NCBI RefSeq assembly: GCF_900106795.1
Contig: NZ_FNNS01000019.1
Coordinates: 1-64,000 of the forward strand
From: Aequorivita viscosa
Lineage (GTDB): Bacteria > Bacteroidota > Bacteroidia > Flavobacteriales > Flavobacteriaceae
Reading direction: 5' to 3'
Length of the DNA: 64,000 nucleotides
Shown: positions 52,300 through 61,628 of the stretch, in pieces
Numbering within the stretch: position 1 is the first letter of the stretch
Layout of the letters: each line of letters opens with the position of its first letter
Translations under genes and position numbers: made by a program
Notes under the pieces: model-generated
Seen by the model: only the letters and a program-made list of their open reading frames with translations
Databases searched by the model: none
What the model was told of the DNA's origin: nothing

Positions 52300-53748
52300 T
52301 TAATAATACGTATACCTTCTAACCTGAGCAATGTATTTTGCCAAGCGAATTACTTGGTGGCTGTAACCGTATTCGTTATCATACCATATATAAAGCACCA
52401 TGTTTTTACCATCTTCGGTAGCGATAGTTGCATTGCTGTCAAATATGGCAGGCTGCGCTGTTCCAACAATATCGCTAGATACTAATTCATTGCTAATTGC
52501 GTATCTAATCTGCTCTACCAAATCGCCTTCTAAAGCATACTTTTTCATTGCAGCATTGATATCTTCTTTTGAAGCTGCTTTTGCTACTTCTAGATTTAGA
52601 ACAACCAATGACCCGTTTGGAACTGGCACTCGAATAGCATTTGAAGTTAACTTACCAGCCAATGAAGGTAGTGCTTTTGCAACTGCGCTTCCTGCTCCAG
52701 TTTCGGTAATAACCATATTTAAAGCAGCTGCTCTTCCACGACGGTATTTACTGTGCATATTGTCAACCAAATTCTGGTCGTTGGTGTAAGCGTGAATAGT
52801 TTCTAAATGGCCACGAACTACACCCCAAGTATCTTCAACTACTTTTAGGATAGGAGTGATAGCGTTTGTGGTACAAGATGCTGCTGAAAAAATATCTACT
52901 GTATTTGGATCGTAGTCTGTGTGGTTTACGCCGTGTACAATATTTGGCACCCCTTTTCCAGGAGCTGTAAGTAATACTTTGGCAACGCCTTTTGCTTTTA
53001 GGTGGCGACCTAAGGCCACTTCATCGCGGAAAGCGCCTGTGTTGTCGATAACTAAAGCTTCTTCAATGCCGTATTTAGTGTAGTCAATTTCCTCTGGATT
53101 GTTAGCAGAAATAACATGAACCCTAGTTCCGTTAATTACCAAAGCGCTGTTTTTAGCATCTACGGAAACAGTTCCTTGAAATTCTCCGTGAACAGAGTCG
53201 TGTTGTAATAAAGAGGCTCTTTTTTCTAAAACACTTAGGTCTGCTTTTCCTCTTACAACTATTGCGCGTAATCTTAGTTGGTTTCCTTGACCTGTTCGGG
53301 TCATTAACTCTCTTGCAAGTAAACGTCCTATTCGTCCAAATCCGTAAAGAACAACGTCTTTAGGAGAGATGCTGCTAGTTTCTTTGGCGTTTTTTAATTT
53401 ATCTGAAACAAAGGCTAGTGCGTTTGAGTATTTATCGTCTTCTAAGTGGAATTCGTAGGTTAGTTTTCCAATGTCTAATTTTGAAGGAGGAAGATCTAAG
53501 GTTTTGATGGCTTGTGCAATCTCAACCGAATCGAAAATAGAAATTGGTTTTTGAACAAATTCGCCTGCATACTCGTGTAGGCTGAGGATTTCACTCACAT
53601 TGCGATCGATAAGTTGGTTGCGGAAAAGCACCAATTCAATGGACTTGTCGTACCAAAGGTCGCTAATGATTTTAATAAATTCTACCGTGGCTTTGCGGCG
53701 ATCGGTTTGAAAGGACAGTTCTTTTTCATAAACGTCATCAAAACTCAT
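52300..53748 (-). CDS. gapA: Long-form glyceraldehyde-3-phosphate dehydrogenase
   Basis: A 482-residue GAPDH, far longer than the usual ~335. Residues 1-130 are a helical N-terminal extension (FDDVYEKELSFQTDRRKATV). The Rossmann fold starts at YGFGRIGRLLARELM (135-149); the catalytic site is SAASCTTNAITP (C292), with HAYTNDQN, RRGRAAALNMV and PVPNGSLVVLNLE. Where NAD-type enzymes have IND after strand 2, this one has AIVVRGK (162-168), so the ribose-binding Asp is gone and NADP may be preferred (inference). The ends of the protein, NEYGYSHQVIRLAKYI, are intact. Long forms occur in Bacteroidota and some Gammaproteobacteria. Confidence 0.93.
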   Translation of the reverse strand: MSFDDVYEKELSFQTDRRKATVEFIKIISDLWYDKSIELVLFRNQLIDRNVSEILSLHEYAGEFVQKPISIFDSVEIAQAIKTLDLPPSKLDIGKLTYEFHLEDDKYSNALAFVSDKLKNAKETSSISPKDVVLYGFGRIGRLLARELMTRTGQGNQLRLRAIVVRGKADLSVLEKRASLLQHDSVHGEFQGTVSVDAKNSALVINGTRVHVISANNPEEIDYTKYGIEEALVIDNTGAFRDEVALGRHLKAKGVAKVLLTAPGKGVPNIVHGVNHTDYDPNTVDIFSAASCTTNAITPILKVVEDTWGVVRGHLETIHAYTNDQNLVDNMHSKYRRGRAAALNMVITETGAGSAVAKALPSLAGKLTSNAIRVPVPNGSLVVLNLEVAKAASKEDINAAMKKYALEGDLVEQIRYAISNELVSSDIVGTAQPAIFDSNATIATEDGKNMVLYIWYDNEYGYSHQVIRLAKYIAQVRRYTYY

Positions 53749-53768
53749 AATTGTAATTTTTTAGGCTT

Positions 53769-53810
53769 CCAACAATGGTTGGGAGCGTGTTAAATTTTGC
53801 TGCAAAAATA
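53769..53810 (-). promoter_or_regulatory. gapA -7 element and leader hairpin
   Basis: The minus strand reads TATTTTTG at 53803-53810 (TAnnTTTG). In the leader, CCAAC/GTTGG forms a 5-bp hairpin at 53769-53782 with a 4-base loop, ~20 bases before the ATG. Confidence 0.4.
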
Positions 53811-53987
53811 GGTATTTTCATCCGTGTAATGAAAAATAATCAGAAGTTCTGTTGAAATTCTTTTTTGTCTTATAAGAATGTATAAGATGTTTATTGCTTG
53901 TGCATTGCTGCGTGAGAGAAACCGTGTTTCAATTGGGGTTTGCTTAAACTAAACCGTTGCTTTTATTACGGATGGTTTGCTTCGATT

Positions 53988-56729
53988 TTACAATCGTTTA
54001 TCGCTTTCACGTCGTTTTTCGTACTTAATATCGCTAAGCATAGACGATTTTATTCCTATAAAGAAATACCAGGCAGTGTTTATGCTACCTATTGGGGTCC
54101 AATTAAAGCTCATTTGCCAAGATTCTAAATCTCGCTGAAATCTAAATTGTGTTAAGGTTACCCCGTTATTTTTGAAGTCGTATCCTGATGAAACCCCTAC
54201 CGTCCAACGAGGAGCAATAGATAAGTTGGTACTTAACATTATAGATTGCGAACTTATTTCGTTTTGTCGTCGCTCATTGCCGTAAGTTATAGTATAGGCA
54301 AGACGCATATCCCAAGGGATGCTATAGTTATACCATTCTACATTGGTTCTGGCTTCTTCTTCCTCTTCGGTTTCATCTTCATAGATTCTTCCGTCATAAA
54401 TATCTGTTGCTTCACCAAACAAGTCGTCTGGTCGCCCTCCATTTCTGAAAGTTTCGTTTTCAGTCCGACTTCTACTGGCAGATCTTTTATTAAAATCCTT
54501 ACTAGAAAAAGAATAGTTGACGCTCACATTAGCATTTGTGAGACGAAATAAACTACCTCCGTTATTGATGTTAAAAACGTCAATTTTTCTGTTGTTGTTA
54601 TCTAATGCGTAGGGATCAAGGGTTCCGCTGAAGTTAAGGTCTAATTTTGGAACAACAGGAACACTGCCCGAAAATTGAACGGCACTCCAATTAAGTGAAT
54701 CGCCCGCAAGGTTGTATGCAGTACTAAAGTTTAAATTGTTTAATAAGGTTACTTTTTTGGGTTCAGTAGCGGTAGAGTCACGATCGCGTATTTTAGCTTC
54801 AAAAGTATTACTCAACCCCAATCCAATACTACTAGAAAATATTTTGCTTGGTGGACCGTACATTGTATTTTCAAATCTTGAATATTCAACAATTTCTCCA
54901 GCGGCTTCATCTGCTGTTAAAGGGATTCTGAACTCATCATAATACCTGTCAAAAGCGGGATTTACGCTATACCCAATTGAAGGACGGACTACATGTCGAA
55001 GCGCTTGAATTTTACTGTCTTTTCCGAAGTTGAAAAGTCCGTAAAGCGTAGTTCCTAGGCTTGTTGAAAAGTTGTAGGTTCGATAGCTGTCAAATCCAGG
55101 AACAGTATCTTGAACGATTCCTCCATCACCATCAAAAGCATTCTGGTCGTAGCGTTTACGAGTGGTTTTTAACATCCAGGTTTCTCTGTAATTTGCACCT
55201 ATAGAAGCACTCAAATACTTTAAAACCTTGAAATTTGTTGTTATTGGAATGTTGTGTTGTGCGCCAATTTGGGCAGCATTGAACATTTCGGGTTTAAAAA
55301 AGAGTGAGTCGGTAGTTAAAATTCTATTTTCTGCTGAAAGGCTGTACTGAAAATTAATATTTTGAATTATTCCTTTTTTTGCACCGTTACTTGGGGCAAA
55401 GGGATAAATTCTCGAAACACTGGCGTTAAGATTTGGCAACGACATTGAAATTTGTTGTGTATTCGTATTTTGCGAATGCGTGCCCGCGAGTGTTAGGTTA
55501 ACTTGAGGGTCTCCCTCGAATGTTTTGGAATACGAAACAGATGAACTTAAAGTGTTTACTAAGGCACTTGCATTGTTTGTCTGGTTTATAGATTCGGTGA
55601 AATACCTACTACTACCTAAGTTTACAGAAGCCGAAAAACGTGAATTTGGATTGCTCTTGGCGTCTTGTGAATGCGTCCAACGGATATTGTATATGCTACC
55701 TTCGCTATAACCAGGGAAACCGCGTTCGCCTTCGACTAAACTTTCAAATCGAGCACTTATATTTCCACGATACTTGTAACGCATTACATAACTCGATTCG
55801 CCACGAAGGGCATAGCTACCGTTAGTATAGTAATCTCCCAATAAGCTTATGTCTAAATAGTCGTTTATTGCAAAATAATATCCACCGTTCTGAAAGAAGA
55901 ATCCGCGGCTGTTGTTTTCTCCAAACGAAGGGATAATAACGCCCGAGGTTCGATCTTCGCTTAATGGAAAATATGCAAAAGGCAACCCAACGGGAGTAGG
56001 TACATCGGCAATATACATGTTAGTAAGGCCGGTAACAATCTTTTTCTTAGGAATAAACTTGGCTTTCCTGGTGTAAAAATAATACTCAGGATCATCGATG
56101 TTCTTTGAAGTGGTGAACTTAACATTCCTGAGGTATATTACTGAGTCGTTTACTTTTTTGGTTACTTCGGAAATTACGTTAAACCCACTTTGTTCTGTGC
56201 GGCTATTAAAGACCAATGCTTTCTCCGAATTAAAATTATATCGAATTGAATCTGGTTCAACTCTATTCGTCCCTTGTACAAAGACTGGTCGCTGACTATA
56301 AACTCCCGAACTATCTATTCCCTTGGCATAAACTTCATTTTTGTTGTAATCAAGGATTATTAATCCAGCGTCAATCCGCATATCTTCATAGATAATATAT
56401 GCGTTGTTATACATATATACCTTCTTTTCTTTTCTATTTAGATAAACGTAATCTTCACCAAAATATTCAACAACATCAGTAAGGGTTTCTTCTGCCGGCT
56501 TTATGGAGTCTGTTTTTACGGTATCTTGAGCGCGTTCGTTTAACTCTGAGGCAATAGGTTTCAGGTCAACAGAAAGCGTATCGTTTTTGGCTGCTTCTTG
56601 CTTCTCTTGCTTTTCTGTCTTTGGAATGTTTGTATCATTCTTTACAGGAATGTCTTGAGCATGTAAAAACACACCACTAGAAAGCAGAAATGTTAAGAAG
56701 ATTGTTAAGTAAAGCTTGTTGGTCCGCAA
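53988..56729 (-). CDS. lptD: LPS-assembly outer-membrane protein LptD
   Basis: About 913 residues. TTG 56729 gives MRTNKLYLTIFLTFLLSSGV, a clean signal peptide ending HAQ. An upstream in-frame TTG at 56780 lies inside the predicted -7 element TATTTTTG (56778-56785), so it cannot be the start of that transcript. OstA/LptA-like jellyroll (~105-250: MYNNAYIIYEDMRIDAGLIILDYN), then a large beta-barrel with PVGLPFAYFPLSEDRTSGVIIP (~265-285). LptD inserts LPS into the outer membrane with LptE. Divergent from amiC. Acidic linker EDETEEEEEA near the C-terminus is unusual but within the barrel loops. Confidence 0.92.
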   Translation of the reverse strand: MRTNKLYLTIFLTFLLSSGVFLHAQDIPVKNDTNIPKTEKQEKQEAAKNDTLSVDLKPIASELNERAQDTVKTDSIKPAEETLTDVVEYFGEDYVYLNRKEKKVYMYNNAYIIYEDMRIDAGLIILDYNKNEVYAKGIDSSGVYSQRPVFVQGTNRVEPDSIRYNFNSEKALVFNSRTEQSGFNVISEVTKKVNDSVIYLRNVKFTTSKNIDDPEYYFYTRKAKFIPKKKIVTGLTNMYIADVPTPVGLPFAYFPLSEDRTSGVIIPSFGENNSRGFFFQNGGYYFAINDYLDISLLGDYYTNGSYALRGESSYVMRYKYRGNISARFESLVEGERGFPGYSEGSIYNIRWTHSQDAKSNPNSRFSASVNLGSSRYFTESINQTNNASALVNTLSSSVSYSKTFEGDPQVNLTLAGTHSQNTNTQQISMSLPNLNASVSRIYPFAPSNGAKKGIIQNINFQYSLSAENRILTTDSLFFKPEMFNAAQIGAQHNIPITTNFKVLKYLSASIGANYRETWMLKTTRKRYDQNAFDGDGGIVQDTVPGFDSYRTYNFSTSLGTTLYGLFNFGKDSKIQALRHVVRPSIGYSVNPAFDRYYDEFRIPLTADEAAGEIVEYSRFENTMYGPPSKIFSSSIGLGLSNTFEAKIRDRDSTATEPKKVTLLNNLNFSTAYNLAGDSLNWSAVQFSGSVPVVPKLDLNFSGTLDPYALDNNNRKIDVFNINNGGSLFRLTNANVSVNYSFSSKDFNKRSASRSRTENETFRNGGRPDDLFGEATDIYDGRIYEDETEEEEEARTNVEWYNYSIPWDMRLAYTITYGNERRQNEISSQSIMLSTNLSIAPRWTVGVSSGYDFKNNGVTLTQFRFQRDLESWQMSFNWTPIGSINTAWYFFIGIKSSMLSDIKYEKRRESDKRL

Positions 56730-56777
56730 TGCTTCGATACGATTATTTTGTAGATTTGGCTCAGTATTTGAAACGGT

Positions 56778-56785
56778 CAAAAATA
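56778..56785 (-). promoter_or_regulatory. Putative -7 element of the lptD promoter
   Basis: The minus strand reads TATTTTTG, matching TAnnTTTG, and lies 48 bases before TTG 56729, fixing the lptD start. Confidence 0.5.
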
Positions 56786-57001
56786 AACATATTTTCTCGG
56801 GTACGTTTTTTTAATTGAAATTTTAGGAAAAAGGATGGTTTTGATGTGTTATGAAAGTAATCAAGCTGTTGAGAAACATAACGTTGAAGAGCAAAAGTTC
56901 TTGGTTAATCCATTAAATGAGTTTTTTGTAGCAAGCTATGTTTAAAACAGTTTCCCGAAAGTTTTAAGTAATAAACAATAATATAAATCGTTGAAAATTA
57001 T

Positions 57002-58123
57002 ATGAAAATGAAAAGAGTCTTTCCTTTTTTATTACTCACAATTGTTTTGTTTTCAGGGGTTTTTGCTTTCGCAGCAGAAAACTCTAGGAAGCCATTTATT
57101 GTTGTATTAGATGCTGGTCACGGAGGTAAAGATCCTGGAAATAGGGGTAACGGCTTTTATGAAAAAGATATTGTGCTTGATGTTACTTTGCAAGTTGGGA
57201 AGTTATTAGAAGCTCATAAAGATATTAAGGTTGTTTACACCCGAAAAACAGATGTTTTTGTGGAGTTGAGCAGAAGGGGTCCTATTGCCAATGAAGTAGA
57301 TGCGGATATTTTTGTTTCTATTCATTGCGACTCTCATAATTCACAAGCACATGGGGTTGGTACTTTTGTAATGGGGGTCGATAAGTCTGGAAGAAATTTA
57401 GAGACAGCAAAAAAAGAGAACGAAGTAATATATCTGGAAGATAATTATCAAGAAAGATATGCTGGTTTCGACCCTAATTCACCTGAGTCATTAATCGGGT
57501 TGTCTATTATGTTGGAAGAATATCTCGACCAAAGCATAATGCTTGCAGGACTTATTCAAAATAATATTGTAAATAAACTGAAAAGGAAAGATAGAAGCGT
57601 TCGGTCTGCTCCGTTTTGGGTGTTGCACAGTTCATATATGCCAAGTGTTTTGGTTGAACTCGGGTTTTTAACAAACAATTCTGAAGGGCCTTATGTTAAT
57701 TCTAAAAAAGGAAGAAGCGAATTAGCTAGGGAAATTGCAAACGGAATAATTGCTTATAAAAATCAAATTTCGTTGGCTACCGAAGACTTTAAAAATCCAA
57801 TTATTACAGATGAAAAAATGGAAAAGGCCATAGAAAGTGCAGCCGAAAATATTTACGATGGGGTCAGTTTTAAGGTGCAACTTGCGGCAAGTAGCAATAA
57901 ATTAGATACAAAGCCTTCAAACTTTAAAGGGTTAAAAGATGTAAGTAGGGAAAAAGAAGACGGACTTTATAAATATTATTACGGAGACACTTCAGACTAC
58001 AATAAAATCGAAATGTTAAAAACCTTTGCGCGACAAAAAGGGTTTAGCTCTGCTTATGTTGTTGCTTTTGAAAAAGGAAAAAAGGTAAATCTTTCACAAG
58101 TGTTAAAATCGAAAGCCAATTAG
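57002..58123 (+). CDS. amiC: N-acetylmuramoyl-L-alanine amidase with C-terminal SPOR-like domain
   Basis: A 373-residue periplasmic zinc amidase that cuts peptide stems from peptidoglycan during division. Signal peptide (VFPFLLLTIVLFSGVFAFAA); Amidase_3 domain ~31-250 with zinc ligands H40 (LDAGHGGKDPG), E54 (FYEKDI) and H108 (SIHCDSH), and catalytic E219 (VLVELGFLTN). Residues ~290-373 (FKVQLAASSNKL, KYYYGDTSDYNKIEMLKTFARQKGFSSAYVVAF) look like a SPOR-type glycan-binding repeat. An ATG two codons in is an alternative start. Divergent from lptD and 54 bp before mlaD. Confidence 0.94.
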   Translation: MKMKRVFPFLLLTIVLFSGVFAFAAENSRKPFIVVLDAGHGGKDPGNRGNGFYEKDIVLDVTLQVGKLLEAHKDIKVVYTRKTDVFVELSRRGPIANEVDADIFVSIHCDSHNSQAHGVGTFVMGVDKSGRNLETAKKENEVIYLEDNYQERYAGFDPNSPESLIGLSIMLEEYLDQSIMLAGLIQNNIVNKLKRKDRSVRSAPFWVLHSSYMPSVLVELGFLTNNSEGPYVNSKKGRSELAREIANGIIAYKNQISLATEDFKNPIITDEKMEKAIESAAENIYDGVSFKVQLAASSNKLDTKPSNFKGLKDVSREKEDGLYKYYYGDTSDYNKIEMLKTFARQKGFSSAYVVAFEKGKKVNLSQVLKSKAN

Positions 58124-58177
58124 TGGGCTTTCGTTATATTTATCACTTAAATTTGTCCATAATCTAAATTCATTCAC

Positions 58178-59128
58178 TTGAAACTATCCAAAGAAGTAAA
58201 AACTGGGATTCTCGCCATCGGTGCTATACTGTTGTTGATATTTGGCTACAACTATTTAAAAGGTACAAACCTACTAGAGAAACATCGTGAGTTTTTTGTA
58301 AAATACCAAAATGTGGAAGGCCTTGCCATCGCCGCCCCAGTAACCATTAACGGACTAACCGTCGGGAAAGTTCAGGATATTTCATTCGCAAATCAAAAAG
58401 GAGGACTTATAGTTAAGTTTTCAGTTGAAAAAGACTTTGATTTTTCTAAGAATAGTATTGTAAGAATATATAGTACTGGGCTTATTGGAGGAAAGTCATT
58501 AGGAATATTCCCTCAATACGACTCAAGTAACATTGCTAAAAGTGGCGATACCTTAGCTGGCGATATTGAAGATGGGATGCTTTCTGCAGTAACAAAAGCG
58601 CTTGGACCTCTAGAGAAAAAGGTGAGTAATACATTAGCTACAGTAGATACACTTTTGTTAAACGTAAATGATATTGTAGATACTGAAACTCGCAAAAACC
58701 TTAAAGAAGCAATCTTAAATCTGAATACTACACTAAATTCTTTTTCAGGAGTGTCTGAAAACTTGAATAACATCTTGTCAAACAACACTTCAAAACTGAA
58801 TAGTACCTTTACCAATCTCGACAAAACAACAGGAAATCTTTCTAGACTTACAGATTCATTGGCACAATTAGAAACAGGAAAACTGGTTACCGACCTTCAG
58901 AACGTAGTTGATAAAATGAATGCAATTGTAAGTGGGGTGGATAATGGGGAAGGCTCTATTGGTAAATTATTGAAAGATGATAAACTATACGAAAACCTAG
59001 AAGGAGCGTCCCGTCAATTGGAGCAATTGCTTCAAGACGTAAAGCTCAATCCAAAACGATATGTTCATATTTCAGTTTTTGGAAAAAAGAATAAAGAATA
59101 CGTAGCACCAGAAAACCCAGACCTTTAA
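58178..59128 (+). CDS. mlaD: MlaD/MCE family phospholipid-transport protein
   Basis: A 316-residue protein: TTG start at 58178 (no ATG before the membrane helix), MKLSKEVKTGILAIGAILLLIFG, a single N-terminal helix (~8-28), MCE domain (~33-125: FFVKYQNVEGLAIAAPVTINGLTVGKV) and a long helical tail (~135-300) with LNLNTTLNSFSGVSENLNNIL. MCE proteins form hexameric rings that move phospholipids between membranes with an MlaEF transporter, not in the window. Follows the amidase; the Fe-S reductase begins 3 bp after its stop. Confidence 0.92.
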   Translation: MKLSKEVKTGILAIGAILLLIFGYNYLKGTNLLEKHREFFVKYQNVEGLAIAAPVTINGLTVGKVQDISFANQKGGLIVKFSVEKDFDFSKNSIVRIYSTGLIGGKSLGIFPQYDSSNIAKSGDTLAGDIEDGMLSAVTKALGPLEKKVSNTLATVDTLLLNVNDIVDTETRKNLKEAILNLNTTLNSFSGVSENLNNILSNNTSKLNSTFTNLDKTTGNLSRLTDSLAQLETGKLVTDLQNVVDKMNAIVSGVDNGEGSIGKLLKDDKLYENLEGASRQLEQLLQDVKLNPKRYVHISVFGKKNKEYVAPENPDL

Positions 59129-59131
59129 ACC

Positions 59132-60463
59132 ATGCAATATATTCCGAATATAATTTTCTTCATCGTACTCGTAGCCGGCGTAGGTTATTTTACTCTTAAC
59201 GTTCGCAAACTTATTCGCAACATTAAACTCGGGCGAAAAGTCGATGCCTCCGACAATGTTTCTCAGCGTTGGAGTAATGTGTTTCGAATAGCACTAGGAC
59301 AATCAAAAATGGTAGTTAGACCAATCCCAGGTTTGCTGCATATTATAGTTTATGTAGGATTTATTATTATCAACATTGAGATGTTGGAAATTATTTTCGA
59401 CGGTCTTTTTGGTACGCATAGAGTGCTCTCTACAATACTGCCCGAGAGTTTGTACAACTTTTTAATTGGCTCTTTCGAGATATTGGCGTTTTTGGTTTTA
59501 GTTGGTGTAATTGTTTTTTGGATACGAAGAAACATACAAAAGGTAAAACGATTTTGGGCTCGCGAAATGAAAGGTTGGCCAAAAAGTGATGGAAATATCA
59601 TTTTGTATTTCGAAATGGTATTGATGATATTGTTTTTAGTTATGAATGCTGCCGACCAACAATTACAAGCATTGGGCGCGGCACATTATGCCGAAGTCGG
59701 GGCGTTTCCAATCAGTCAATTTATCGCGCCAATCTTTAGCGGTCTTTCTGAAGCCAGTCTCGTCGCAATAGAAAGAGGAGCTTGGTGGTTACATATTGTT
59801 GGAATCTTAGTGTTTCTTAACTACCTGTATTTTTCAAAACACCTTCATATTATCCTTGCATTTCCAAATGTTTATTTCGGAAGGGTTGAACCACAAGGAA
59901 AATTTAAAAATCTTGATTCGGTAACCGCAGAGGTTAAAATGATGATGGATCCAAATGCCGATCCGTTTGCAGCGCCACCAGAAGGTGCAACCGAAGCTCC
60001 CTCAAAGTTTGGTGCTAGCGATGTAATGGATTTAACCAGAACCCAGTTACTCGGTGCATATACGTGTACCGAATGTGGTCGTTGTACTAGTGTCTGTCCA
60101 GCGAATATTACAGGTAAATTGCTGTCGCCAAGGAAGATAATGATGGATACCCGCGACCGTTTAGAAGAAGTAGGGAAAAACATCGATAAAAATGGGGAGT
60201 TTCAACCCGACGGAAAACAATTATTGGACAATTACATTCTCCGCGAAGAACTTTGGGCTTGTACCACTTGTAATGCGTGTGTTGAAGCCTGCCCTGTAAG
60301 CATCGAACCAATGAGCATAATTATGGAAATGCGCCAATATTTAGTTATGGAGCAATCGGCTGCCCCGCAAGAACTGAATGTCGCTATGACTAATATTGAA
60401 AACAACAGCGCACCCTGGCCCTATAACCAAATGGATCGTTTAAATTGGAAAGACGAGAATTAA
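59132..60463 (+). CDS. Membrane Fe-S oxidoreductase, heterodisulfide reductase-like
   Basis: A 443-residue protein. N-terminal half has about five membrane helices (~5-25, 70-95, 115-140, 165-185, 215-240) of the NarI/HdrE-like type, with possible heme-ligand histidines (LLHIIVYVG, WWLHIVGIL, KHLHIILAFP). The C-terminal half has two 4Fe-4S sites: CTECGRCTSVCP (C312, C315, C318, C322) and CTTCNACVEACP (C377, C380, C383, C387). It starts 3 bp after mlaD. The CCG-domain protein at 60644 is its likely subunit partner. The couple would move electrons between a membrane carrier and a soluble substrate; which is unknown. Confidence 0.9.
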   Translation: MQYIPNIIFFIVLVAGVGYFTLNVRKLIRNIKLGRKVDASDNVSQRWSNVFRIALGQSKMVVRPIPGLLHIIVYVGFIIINIEMLEIIFDGLFGTHRVLSTILPESLYNFLIGSFEILAFLVLVGVIVFWIRRNIQKVKRFWAREMKGWPKSDGNIILYFEMVLMILFLVMNAADQQLQALGAAHYAEVGAFPISQFIAPIFSGLSEASLVAIERGAWWLHIVGILVFLNYLYFSKHLHIILAFPNVYFGRVEPQGKFKNLDSVTAEVKMMMDPNADPFAAPPEGATEAPSKFGASDVMDLTRTQLLGAYTCTECGRCTSVCPANITGKLLSPRKIMMDTRDRLEEVGKNIDKNGEFQPDGKQLLDNYILREELWACTTCNACVEACPVSIEPMSIIMEMRQYLVMEQSAAPQELNVAMTNIENNSAPWPYNQMDRLNWKDEN

Positions 60464-60643
60464 ACCTTAGATCACCCAATACATAAAGGGTTTATTTAAA
60501 TAGCTTGAGCAAATTCGTCGTGTCGCTAAGACGATAATGATTATAGAATTGCTTGATCAATAAAAATCAGTTAATAGAAAAAAGTTAAAAATTAATAGGA
60601 ATATCCTATTAAAGTTTAACATTGAAAAATTTACATTATTATA

Positions 60644-61435
60644 ATGAGTGAACCAATAAAAGTACCCACGATGGCTGAGTATGCAGCCCAAGGCAAAATG
60701 CCAGAAGTTCTTTTTTTTGTAGGATGTGCCGGCAGTTTTGACGATCGAGCAAAAAAGATAACAAAGGCTTTCGTGAAAATCTTAAATAATGCAAATATTG
60801 ATTTTGCCGTTTTAGGTACTGAAGAAGGCTGCAATGGCGACCCTGCAAAACGCGCCGGAAATGAATTCCTTTTCCAAATGCAAGCCATGATGAATATAGA
60901 AGTATTAAATGGCTACGGAATAAAAAAAATAGTAACCGCGTGCCCGCATTGCTTCAACACCATAGGGAATGAATACCCAGGTTTGGGTGGAAATTATGAA
61001 GTTATGCACCACACTCAATTTTTAAAATCCTTGTTAGAAGACGGAAGATTAAAAGTTGAAGGCGGAAAATTTAAAGGAAAACGAATCACGTTCCACGACC
61101 CTTGCTATTTGGGAAGAGCAAATAACGAATACGAAGCTCCGCGAAATCTTTTAGAAAAATTAGATGTGGAATTGCTCGAAATGAAACGAAGTAAAAAGAA
61201 CGGACTTTGCTGTGGTGCGGGAGGTGCTCAAGCCTTTAAAGAACCAGAAAACGGAACTAAAGACATTAATATAGAACGTACAGAAGAAGCATTAGAAACA
61301 ACTTCAGAAATAATTGCCACTGGCTGCCCGTTCTGTATGATGATGATGACTGATGGAGTAAAAGCAAAAAACGCCGAAAACAAAGTTGAGGTTATGGATA
61401 TCGCCGAAATGATAGCCAGCGCCGACGATTTGTAA
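60644..61435 (+). CDS. CCG-domain Fe-S protein, HdrB/LutA-like
   Basis: A 263-residue protein with two cysteine-rich domains: first near FFVGCAGSFDDRA (C28) and VTACPHCFNTIG; second DPCYLGRANNEYEAP, GLCCGAGGAQAF and ATGCPFCMMMM. Such CCG domains bind special Fe-S clusters in HdrB, GlpC, SdhE and lactate oxidases. No membrane helix, so it probably docks on the membrane Fe-S protein encoded just upstream (180-bp gap). Electron donor and acceptor not evident. Confidence 0.9.
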   Translation: MSEPIKVPTMAEYAAQGKMPEVLFFVGCAGSFDDRAKKITKAFVKILNNANIDFAVLGTEEGCNGDPAKRAGNEFLFQMQAMMNIEVLNGYGIKKIVTACPHCFNTIGNEYPGLGGNYEVMHHTQFLKSLLEDGRLKVEGGKFKGKRITFHDPCYLGRANNEYEAPRNLLEKLDVELLEMKRSKKNGLCCGAGGAQAFKEPENGTKDINIERTEEALETTSEIIATGCPFCMMMMTDGVKAKNAENKVEVMDIAEMIASADDL

Positions 61436-61514
61436 TTTCCCTGTTTCAGCATCAAATAATAAAGACCTGCAAGGTGTAGCCAAGGAACGAGGCCTCCTTG
61501 TGGGTTTATACGTA

Positions 61515-61536
61515 TAATAAAACCATTGTTTTATTA
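61515..61536. terminator. Possible weak terminator or hairpin
   Basis: Perfect 9-bp stem TAATAAAAC / GTTTTATTA with loop CATT, preceded by the palindrome TTATACGTATAA (61506-61517). There is no T run after the stem. Lies 80 bp after the CCG gene. Confidence 0.35.
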
Positions 61537-61628
61537 AGGTCAAATACTTCCAAAATATATTTTAAAGAATAAATAGCCGTTAGGTACGTTGCTATTACCT
61601 AATAGGAGTAATATAAAGAAAACGAAAA

